Positions 35,985 to 43,568 of a stretch of 64,000 bases of DNA are shown in pieces. Made by a program: the position numbers and the translations under genes. The notes under the pieces were generated by a model. The model was not told the DNA's origin. It was given only the letters and a program-made list of their open reading frames with translations, and searched no databases. The stretch is from positions 1 to 64,000 of the forward strand of contig JAJDBF010000014.1 of assembly GCA_029261535.1 (NCBI GenBank), read 5' to 3'. Positions within the stretch are counted from its first letter, which is position 1. Every line of letters starts with the position of its first letter. The DNA is from Nitrospinaceae bacterium. GTDB lineage: Bacteria; Nitrospinota; Nitrospinia; Nitrospinales; Nitrospinaceae.

Positions 35985-37799
35985 CTAATGTTCACCTGGA
36001 CTCTGGTCACCCACCTCTCCCGATTTCCCGGAAAACGATTCGCTGTTTAGTTTAAGTAATCGATAGTAGATCCCCTTCTTTCGTATCAGGTCCTCCCGAG
36101 TACCAAATTCAGCAACACGTCCTTGTTTCAACACCAGCACTTTATCCACATCCTTAAGCGTTGATAGCCGATGCGCGATGATGATCGAGGTACGCCCCTT
36201 GATCAATTTTTTCATGGCAGTTTGCAGTTGTTGTTCAGTCTCAGTGTCCACGCTGGAAGTGGCCTCATCCAAAACCAGGATACGCGGGTCGGAAGCCCAG
36301 GCGCGGGCAAAAGATAACAGTTGGCGTTGCCCCTGAGAAAGCCGACTGCCACGCTCATTAACTTCCTGCTCATATCTCATAGGAAGTTCATCGATAAAAT
36401 GATGTGAGTTCACCGCCTGCGCCACTGCATGAACCTGCTCCTGACTCAAGTCCGGATTTCCCAGTCGAATGTTATCCACCACATTACCGGAAAAAAGAAA
36501 CACGTCCTGTTGCACCAGCGCGATTTGTCGCCGAAGTTCCTGCTTATTCATTTCCCTTATGGGAAGACCGTCAATGTGAATCTCTCCCTGTTGAACGTCA
36601 TAAAACCGGCACAGAAGATTGATCAAGGTAGACTTTCCGGACCCCGTTGCCCCAACAACGGCCAGGCTTTCCCCCTCTTCCAGAGTAAAAGAAATGTCCT
36701 TCAAAACCCATTCGTTTTCCTTGTATGCAAAATTAACATTTTTAAATTCAACCCGCCCCTTGAACCGCCCCAGAGATTTTGAGTCGGCAGGGTTGGGCAA
36801 CTCCTCAGGTGTGTCGAGAAGTTCGAAGACTCTTTCTGAAGATGCCATGGCGGTCTGAATGATATTGAACTTTTCTGCGAGGTCACGAATGGGCTCAAAA
36901 AATTTCTGGATGTATTGCAGAAATGCCACCAGCACTCCCAATTGGATTTCATTCTGGACATAGCGCCCGCCTCCGTACCAGATCACCAATCCAATCCCGG
37001 CGGCACTGAACACATCAATCGAAGGCAGATAAACGGAGTTGTAAAAAAGTGAGCGCAGGTCTTCTCGAAGTTTTTTTTGGTTCGTTTCCCGAAACTCAGC
37101 GTTTCGCTTGTCTTCCTGATTAAACATCTGGATGGTCGACATCCCGGCAAGCGTCTCTTCCAAATGGGAGTTGAGTGTCGTCTGATATGCCCGGTTTTTT
37201 CTCAAAGCATCCCGCGCTCGAACACGATAGGCGCGGGTAGCCCAGGCCAGCAAAGGAAATACGGCGCACACGACCAGCAACAATCGCCAGTCCAGCCAGG
37301 CCAGCATCACAAAAACCCCAACCAGAGTGAACAGATCACTGAACACCAGGATCAATCCCGAGGTGAGCATTTCGTTCAGCACCTCGACATCGTTCACCGT
37401 CCGGGTAATCAGTTTCCCAATCGGATTACGATCAAAAAAGCGAAAAGACATCTTGTGCAGATGCGCGAACACTTCGGTCCGAATATCAAACATCACCTTT
37501 TGTCCGATGGTCTGCATCAGAAGATACTGAAAAAACTGACAGACGAATGACCCGATCAGGACGGCACCATAAAGAAGGGCAATTTGATCCAGGCCCGCAA
37601 GGTCGGACACTTGAATGTAATCATCGATCACAATTTTGGTGAGGTAGGGGCCGGCAAGATTCAACAATGAAACCAGAAACAGTAAAAAGATGGAGAGAAT
37701 CACAAGACCCAGGTAAGGTCGCAAGTAGCCTAGAATGCGGCGAAAAAGTCCCCAGTCGTAATAAACATCTTCAAGGTTTTCTTCGGTGAATTGCCTCAT
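35985..37799 (-). CDS. ABC exporter half-transporter with consensus ATP site
   Basis: 604 residues: six membrane helices in 1-320 and a nucleotide-binding domain at about 350-585. Walker A is GATGSGKSTLINLL, the signature is RLSQGQRQLLSFARA (LSQGQ in place of LSGGQ), Walker B ILVLDEATSSVDTE keeps the catalytic Glu, and the H-loop is IIAHRLSTL. The start overlaps the stop of the upstream ABC gene by 4 bases (ATGA), so the two are coupled and likely form a heterodimer of the TM287/288 or BmrC/D type. Substrate unknown: drug, lipid or glycoconjugate export are all possible. Confidence 0.93.
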   Translation of the reverse strand: MRQFTEENLEDVYYDWGLFRRILGYLRPYLGLVILSIFLLFLVSLLNLAGPYLTKIVIDDYIQVSDLAGLDQIALLYGAVLIGSFVCQFFQYLLMQTIGQKVMFDIRTEVFAHLHKMSFRFFDRNPIGKLITRTVNDVEVLNEMLTSGLILVFSDLFTLVGVFVMLAWLDWRLLLVVCAVFPLLAWATRAYRVRARDALRKNRAYQTTLNSHLEETLAGMSTIQMFNQEDKRNAEFRETNQKKLREDLRSLFYNSVYLPSIDVFSAAGIGLVIWYGGGRYVQNEIQLGVLVAFLQYIQKFFEPIRDLAEKFNIIQTAMASSERVFELLDTPEELPNPADSKSLGRFKGRVEFKNVNFAYKENEWVLKDISFTLEEGESLAVVGATGSGKSTLINLLCRFYDVQQGEIHIDGLPIREMNKQELRRQIALVQQDVFLFSGNVVDNIRLGNPDLSQEQVHAVAQAVNSHHFIDELPMRYEQEVNERGSRLSQGQRQLLSFARAWASDPRILVLDEATSSVDTETEQQLQTAMKKLIKGRTSIIIAHRLSTLKDVDKVLVLKQGRVAEFGTREDLIRKKGIYYRLLKLNSESFSGKSGEVGDQSPGEH

Positions 37800-39550
37800 T
37801 GGAGAAGGATCTCCATTTCCTGCGCAAGGGCCTGACCCTCGAACACCCGGTGATAGTAACCGCGCTCTGCCATCAACTGGTCATGCGACCCCTCTCCGGC
37901 AAGAGTTCCATTTTCAACAATGATGATGCGATCCATACTGCGGCCCAGGGCCAACCTGTGCGTAACCAAAACCGTGGTCACACCTTCAAGTCGCTTTCTG
38001 ATATTTGAAAAAACAATTCTTTCTGTCTCCACGTCAAGACTTGAAAAAGCATCGTCCAATAAAAGGATACGCGGTTTTTTTATAAGGGCTCGCGCCAGGG
38101 CAATGCGTTGCTTTTGCCCACCGGAAAGAGAAACCCCGCGATCCCCGACAATGGTATCGAGCCCATCCGGCCAGTTTTTCACATCATCGCCCAGATGAAC
38201 ACATTGAATGATGTCGTTGATTTCCGCCTCGCTGGCAGAGGGGAAGCCGAACGTAATGTTTTGCCGCACCGACGTTGAAAAAAGAAAGGAGTCCTGCTCC
38301 ACCACACCAATCCCCTGTCGCAAAACCTCAAGCCTTATTTCCTTAACAGAGACGCCATCAAACAATAACGCTCCATCTTCAAGGTCGTAATGGCGAAGAA
38401 TCAAATTCAGCAAAGTCGATTTGCCCGCACCAACCGGCCCGATAACAGCAATGCTCTGTCCGGATTCAATCTTCAAATTGAAGTTAGAGAGATTCGATTG
38501 CTTGGCAGACGGGTATCGAAACGAAACTTTCTGAAACTCCACAGCACCGTTCAGGCGAGCAAGTTTTCCCTCACCCGCAACCGGAATCACCGTGGGTTTT
38601 GCATCAAAAATTTCCTGAAGGCGGGCCATCGCGGTCAATCCTTTTTGAGAAAGATTAATGATGAAGCCAATCGCCATCATCGGCCAAGACAACAGCATCA
38701 GGTATCCGTTGAAAGCCACGAATGAGCCCAGTGAAAAATCACCCGCCACCACCGCCTTACCGCCCAACCACAGGGATATCAAGGCGGATACACCAATGGT
38801 CAATCCCAAGGAAGGTGTAAAAAAAGCAAACAACTTTGCAAGAGCCATGTTGCGTTTGATATGTTCGTGGTTGATTTCCTCGAACCGGGATTTTTCATAC
38901 GCCTCGCGAACATAGGCATGCAAAACCCGAATGCCCGCAAGATTTTCCTGAACCCGATCGGTGATACGCGACAGGTTTTCCTGAATGGCCTTATGGCGAA
39001 CACTGATGATCCGTATGAATCCAAAAAATAAAATGGAAACCAAAGGGAGTGGCAACAGACAGTACAAAGTCAATTCAGGGTTTAGCGAAAACATCAGCGC
39101 GATACTGGAAACGATCACCACCACGGCATCAATGAAAACCAGCAACCCGAGACCAAGGAATTCTTTGACCGCGCGTAGATCATTGGTGGCGCGAGAAATC
39201 AAATCGCCAATTTTCTGCCCTTGATAATAGCTTCGATCCAATGTGAGGAAATGCGTGAACAACCGGTTCTGAATATCCACTTCCATCCGGCGGGTGGGTC
39301 CGAACAAGTATTGTCGCCAACCATAACGACCGGCACCGAGGAAAAGCGCCGTGAGCAACAAACCTCCGGCATACGTTGTCAGAACAATCGCAGAGGGATT
39401 TGCAGAAAGTGTGTCGATAAAAGTTTTTATCCACCAGGGGATGACCATGGTGAGGATATCCGTCACCACAAGGGATAATAAACCTATGCTAATTTCTTTT
39501 CGGTAGGTTCTTAGAAAGGGCAGAAATGGTTTTAATCGCGAAGGGATCAT
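37796..39550 (-). CDS. ABC exporter half-transporter with degenerate Walker B
   Basis: 584 residues, six membrane helices then a nucleotide-binding domain. Walker A is GPVGAGKSTLLNLI, the signature LSGGQKQRIALARAL, and the H-loop VTHRLAL. Walker B reads ILLLDDAFSSLD, where Asp replaces the catalytic Glu. One non-hydrolysing site is the hallmark of heterodimeric exporters, and the partner encoded next has the intact Glu. Together they should form one inner-membrane exporter. The HEAT-repeat gene lies 34 bases upstream. Confidence 0.93.
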   Translation of the reverse strand: MIPSRLKPFLPFLRTYRKEISIGLLSLVVTDILTMVIPWWIKTFIDTLSANPSAIVLTTYAGGLLLTALFLGAGRYGWRQYLFGPTRRMEVDIQNRLFTHFLTLDRSYYQGQKIGDLISRATNDLRAVKEFLGLGLLVFIDAVVVIVSSIALMFSLNPELTLYCLLPLPLVSILFFGFIRIISVRHKAIQENLSRITDRVQENLAGIRVLHAYVREAYEKSRFEEINHEHIKRNMALAKLFAFFTPSLGLTIGVSALISLWLGGKAVVAGDFSLGSFVAFNGYLMLLSWPMMAIGFIINLSQKGLTAMARLQEIFDAKPTVIPVAGEGKLARLNGAVEFQKVSFRYPSAKQSNLSNFNLKIESGQSIAVIGPVGAGKSTLLNLILRHYDLEDGALLFDGVSVKEIRLEVLRQGIGVVEQDSFLFSTSVRQNITFGFPSASEAEINDIIQCVHLGDDVKNWPDGLDTIVGDRGVSLSGGQKQRIALARALIKKPRILLLDDAFSSLDVETERIVFSNIRKRLEGVTTVLVTHRLALGRSMDRIIIVENGTLAGEGSHDQLMAERGYYHRVFEGQALAQEMEILLQ

Positions 39551-39584
39551 CTAATTTTTAAAAAGGAAAAAGACGACGAGTTTT

Positions 39585-40790
39585 TCACTTGGTTGAGGAA
39601 TCCAGTGTCATTATGTGTTCCGATTTTGGTCGCAACATTTTCAATAAATACCCCGCAGAATACGCGCGGATCACCTCCGCCGAATCATCCAGCATTTGTA
39701 AAAGCAAAGAAAATGTTTCCGGGCTCCCAATTTTTCCCACAGCCCGCACTGCGGCAGTTCTGACCCTTGAGTTGGGGTCGTTGAGTCCATAAGTTAACAG
39801 CGCGATGCTGTCCGGCCGTTTCAACTCACCTAAAATTCTCGCCCCAACACTGCGCACACCATAGTCGCCATGTTGCACCGACATCTTGAACACCTCGTCG
39901 CATTGAGTGGATTCCAGACGGACCGCTGTCATGGCAGACACGACCTGCACCATCGGGTCCTTGTCCACACAAAGAGGTATCACCCGACTGAGTGCCACCT
40001 GAACCGGAAGGTGCCGCATCACCATGACCGCCTGCTTGCGCACTCTCGGGTTTTGATGCTGTAGCAACTTTTCCAATACCCGCAATTGTTCCATATCCAC
40101 CTGTTCATCGAGGGCCTTGAGACTGTAAATAATAATATCTGAATCCTGCTCTTCTTCAAGCAAAGTAAAAAGATGCGAACGTGTTATTGGAATATTTATT
40201 TTCCCCAGATAGGTGATCGCCTGATATCTGACTATTGCATCGCCGCTTTCCACCGCTTTGAGCAGAACATCTAGTTGAGACGAATCGCCCAGGGAATATA
40301 AAGCGTAAGAACTGCCAAGCCGTACCATCGGATCGGGGGCTTTTAATAGGGGACGAATGGCCGGCATCATATTTCGACTTCCCAGTTCCGCAATAATTTC
40401 CAGAGCAGTCGCCTGCACCCAGACATTGGAATCAGCAAGAAGTTTCAGCGCATGATTGACAGCTTCTTTTTTCGAGACCTTGCGCATTCCCTGGAGTGCA
40501 AACTGCCGTGTCGTCGGGAAAAAATCACGAGTCCCCTTTAACAGTAGAGGCAGGCCTATTCGATCTCCGGATTCACCAGCGGCACGCACAGCACCGCTCC
40601 GGATGAACGCCTCATCGCTGGCCAAAGCTTTTTGCAGAATTTCGAGGCAATGTTTGCGCACCTTTTCCAAGGATACCGTAACGGAAGGCTCGGCCTTCAA
40701 ACCTGCTACCATCGCCAGTACCAGCGCGATGGACAGAACGGTCAGTGATAAAAAAGGTTTGAGTCGTATGAAATTTAAAAATTTCTTCAT
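39585..40790 (-). CDS. exported HEAT-repeat protein
   Basis: 401 residues from the ATG at 40790. A signal or anchor segment (LSLTVLSIALVLAMVAGLKA) is followed by about ten HEAT/PBS-type helical repeats, for example DEAFIRSGAVRAAGESGDRI, PDPMVRLGSSYALYSLGDSS, PNSRVRTAAVRAVGKIGSPE and DSAEVIRAYSAGYLLKMLRP. HEAT arrays bind proteins. It starts 10 bases after the glycosyltransferase stop and precedes the two ABC genes, so the four may act together at the envelope. A TTG one codon upstream is an alternative start. Confidence 0.87.
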   Translation of the reverse strand: MKKFLNFIRLKPFLSLTVLSIALVLAMVAGLKAEPSVTVSLEKVRKHCLEILQKALASDEAFIRSGAVRAAGESGDRIGLPLLLKGTRDFFPTTRQFALQGMRKVSKKEAVNHALKLLADSNVWVQATALEIIAELGSRNMMPAIRPLLKAPDPMVRLGSSYALYSLGDSSQLDVLLKAVESGDAIVRYQAITYLGKINIPITRSHLFTLLEEEQDSDIIIYSLKALDEQVDMEQLRVLEKLLQHQNPRVRKQAVMVMRHLPVQVALSRVIPLCVDKDPMVQVVSAMTAVRLESTQCDEVFKMSVQHGDYGVRSVGARILGELKRPDSIALLTYGLNDPNSRVRTAAVRAVGKIGSPETFSLLLQMLDDSAEVIRAYSAGYLLKMLRPKSEHIMTLDSSTK

Positions 40791-40799
40791 CAAAAATTA

Positions 40800-41675
40800 T
40801 TATCCAGAAACGTTGGAGATCGCGGTCAGTTGATTTTCATAATGCTCGGCTTTTCCTGAAAATTTTGCCGCATCGTTTGGCTTGTCATTATTATTATACC
40901 CGTAACTGAGGATACGACATTTCTCGACCAGAGTTTCCAGAACCCAGCCCTTTTCTTTTGCAGGGAGCGCAGGCATTTCCAGAATTTTTTCCATCGCCTG
41001 AACACGAAACCGATCCATTCCCCAGAACTTACGAGACAACTGATCGCTGTGACCGCCGGTTTTCACGATTAATTTTTCTTCGATGAAATGAACCGAATGA
41101 CGAAGAGTCAATCGTAGCCACATATCGTAATCCTCACAAGCCGGGAGAGATTCATCGAATAATCCAATGTCATTGAGAACTTGGCGCGTCATCATGATGG
41201 AGGATGGACTGATAATACACAGCGGCAAACACTTCCGAAACACTTGCCCGGAATATTTCCGATGCTTCTTCATGGGGTTGACCCGTACCCCATTGCGAAT
41301 CCAGATTTCATCCGTATAGCAAGCGGAGCATTCCGGATGCTCGTCCATAAAGGCAACCTGGGTCGCCAGCTTTTCTGGTTGCCAGCAGTCATCCGAATCC
41401 AGGAAGCAGATCAATTCACCTTGCGCCCGTTCGATGCCACGATTCCGGGCAAAAGAAACGCCCTTGTTTTTTTCGAGCCGAAGCCCGGTCAACCCGGAAC
41501 AATTATCAAGGTAATCCCAAGTCTCATCCTTCGATCCATCGTCGACAACAATCAGCTCCCAGTCGTCCAGAGTCTGCTGAAAAACCGATTCGATGGCTGA
41601 TTTAAGAAAGCCACATCTATTGTAAGTGGGGATGATTATTGACACTCGCGGAGGTTTGCAAATCTTTTCCTGCAT
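40800..41675 (-). CDS. family 2 glycosyltransferase
   Basis: 291 residues. The GT-A domain reads PRVSIIIPTYNRCGFLKSAI, DDWELIVVDDGSKDETWDYL, GVSFARNRGIERAQGELICF and the metal-binding LDSDDCW. A C-terminal part (LPACEDYDMWLRLTL) carries the acidic acceptor-side motif. It transfers a sugar from an NDP-sugar, likely to a polysaccharide, LPS or glycolipid. First gene of the glycosyltransferase-HEAT-ABC-ABC unit. No membrane helix. Confidence 0.92.
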   Translation of the reverse strand: MQEKICKPPRVSIIIPTYNRCGFLKSAIESVFQQTLDDWELIVVDDGSKDETWDYLDNCSGLTGLRLEKNKGVSFARNRGIERAQGELICFLDSDDCWQPEKLATQVAFMDEHPECSACYTDEIWIRNGVRVNPMKKHRKYSGQVFRKCLPLCIISPSSIMMTRQVLNDIGLFDESLPACEDYDMWLRLTLRHSVHFIEEKLIVKTGGHSDQLSRKFWGMDRFRVQAMEKILEMPALPAKEKGWVLETLVEKCRILSYGYNNNDKPNDAAKFSGKAEHYENQLTAISNVSG

Positions 41676-41862
41676 TCAACCCATTTCAGTAGAAGGAGAC
41701 TTTATTAGATGACTGGAATCCTGTATAATGCACAAAATCATTGACAATCTAACGGTTTTCCCATGATAGTCAGGATTTCGCGAATGTTTTTAGAGTACAA
41801 GTTTCACATGAGCTTGTCACTTGATTCCGGCTCCTGGAAATTCGTCCCAACAGGAAAAATTG

Positions 41863-42873
41863 ATGGATTTTAAAGAAGTCAGCACAGTTTTTAAAGACGA
41901 CCTGACCGAGGTCGAAAAAAGTCTTAGAGACAACTACTTTTCCGATATCCCTCTGGTTCCCGGAATCGGTGATTACATCATGAACGGCGGAGGCAAACGG
42001 GTCCGTCCGCTTTTGCTTTTGATCTGCACCCGGCTATGTGGGAACGAGATCGATGCCAAGGTCATTCGTCATGCCACGGCTATTGAATACGTGCACGCCG
42101 CTTCCCTGCTACACGATGATGTTGTCGACGAAACCACCGTACGCCGGGGACGCCCCACCGTCAACACCAAATGGGGAAGCGATGCCAGCATTCTCGTCGG
42201 CGACTTTTTAATCGCCCGCGCCTTGTTGCTCTTATCAAACGATGTCGACGAAACGGTGTTTCGTTCATTTGCTGAAGGTGCAAAAACGCTGGTCGAAGGT
42301 GGACTGCTAGAGTTCACCCACGCCCGGGAAATAAATGTCACCGAAGAACATTGTCTTGATGTTGCCTTTCGAAAAACTGCATCCGTTATGGCGCTGGCCT
42401 GTCAATTGGGAGCACAACTGAGCCAGGCAGATCCTGCTGTAGGCCAGTCCCTGTATGAATTTGGTCGCGATTTTGGAATTGCATTTCAACTGGTCGACGA
42501 TGCCATGGACTACGAAGGCACTCCAGAACAACTGGGTAAATCTCCAGGCACGGATTTTAGCGAGGGTCATGTTACGCTTCCCCTGCTCCATCTGTACAAG
42601 CAATCAGACTCGTCTTTGAAAAGGGAAATTGAGGATTTTCTGCAAAATGAACGCCTCACTCAAAAAGAGTTCGATTACATTCTTGAGCGGATGCGGGAGG
42701 TTAAAGCTGTGGACTATACATTGGAGATTGCGCGCGAACACATGAAGCGGGCCAAAGATAAATTAAATGGAATGACGTTCACCAATCAGGATTACCTGCC
42801 CGCCCTGCAATCCACCGCCAATCATATCGTGGATCGCTTTCAACCGGCAGGCCTCATCCCCTCCGGTCGCTAA
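41863..42873 (+). CDS. long-chain polyprenyl diphosphate synthase (IspB-like)
   Basis: 336 residues. The two aspartate-rich motifs are present: SLLHDDVVDETTVRRGRPT and FQLVDDAMDYEG. GGGKRVRPLLLL and KTASVMALACQLGAQLS are also typical. Small or bulky residues before the first motif set chain length; AASLLHDD resembles octaprenyl/heptaprenyl synthases that make the quinone side chain. The ATG at 41863 has AGGAAA 7 bases upstream; the TTG at 41821 is rejected. Quinones would be needed for respiration, but no other quinone gene is near. Confidence 0.92.
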   Translation: MDFKEVSTVFKDDLTEVEKSLRDNYFSDIPLVPGIGDYIMNGGGKRVRPLLLLICTRLCGNEIDAKVIRHATAIEYVHAASLLHDDVVDETTVRRGRPTVNTKWGSDASILVGDFLIARALLLLSNDVDETVFRSFAEGAKTLVEGGLLEFTHAREINVTEEHCLDVAFRKTASVMALACQLGAQLSQADPAVGQSLYEFGRDFGIAFQLVDDAMDYEGTPEQLGKSPGTDFSEGHVTLPLLHLYKQSDSSLKREIEDFLQNERLTQKEFDYILERMREVKAVDYTLEIAREHMKRAKDKLNGMTFTNQDYLPALQSTANHIVDRFQPAGLIPSGR

Positions 42874-42960
42874 AACTGTTGCGGACTCACCGCATGCTTA
42901 AATGACCATCCGCTAATTGCAATAATTACCGGCTCCTCACTTTCACCACCGAGGCAGACC

Positions 42961-43476
42961 ATGGCACCCCCGCACCCTCTGGTCCAACTAGCACGAGATG
43001 CTATCAGATACCATCTCGAATTTAGAAAATCCCTCGTTGTTTCATCAGATCTGAAATCAAAATTCAGTGCTCCCACCGGCGTATTTGTCACCCTGTTCTT
43101 AAATGAAGCACTCCGGGGTTGCGTTGGCTCTCTCCAGCCCCAGACCAACACCCTCGCACAAGAAGTGGTGCGGAACGCCGTACTCGCAGGCTTTAATGAC
43201 CCACGCTACGACCCGGTATCTAAGAAAGATATAGAAAAACTGGATATCCACATCGAAGCCATCACGCCCTCGGAACCTGTCGAGGACCTGTCAACTCTTG
43301 ATCCGGAAGTAGACGGTTTGATCGTCCGCTCTGGAAAAAAGCAAGGCGTTCTTCTGCCAGCAATCGAAGGAGTGGATACGGTTGAACAGCAGATTAAAAT
43401 CTGCCGGTCAAAAGGAAAAATTAAATCAAGCGAATCTGTGACCTACTTTCGGTTTCGGGTCGAGCAACATTTTTAA
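42961..43476 (+). CDS. AMMECR1-domain protein
   Basis: 171 residues. Hallmarks are PTGVFVTLFLNEALRGCVGS, with the LRGC(I/V)G motif, then AVLAGFNDPRYDPVSKKDIE and GLIVRSGKKQGVLLPAIEGV. AMMECR1 proteins are of unknown function and often neighbour Memo and a radical-SAM protein; neither is here. ATG with GAGG 6 bases upstream. Ends at a terminator shared with the convergent acl operon. Confidence 0.93.
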   Translation: MAPPHPLVQLARDAIRYHLEFRKSLVVSSDLKSKFSAPTGVFVTLFLNEALRGCVGSLQPQTNTLAQEVVRNAVLAGFNDPRYDPVSKKDIEKLDIHIEAITPSEPVEDLSTLDPEVDGLIVRSGKKQGVLLPAIEGVDTVEQQIKICRSKGKIKSSESVTYFRFRVEQHF

Positions 43477-43522
43477 AACCGACTCTTGGCGACTCACCTC
43501 ATCTCCCCGGCACAGACAAAAA

Positions 43523-43552
43523 AAAAGGCGCCGCCCGTAGGCGACGCCTTTT
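43523..43552. terminator. bidirectional terminator between AMMECR1 gene and aclA
   Basis: AAAAGGCG (43523-43530) pairs with CGCCTTTT (43545-43552), with an inner GCC/GGC pair around CGTA. On the minus strand the stem is followed by nine T residues (plus-strand A at 43518-43526), serving aclBA; on the plus strand the T-run is short. Confidence 0.85.
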
Positions 43553-43568
43553 GCAAAACTTTTAAAAA

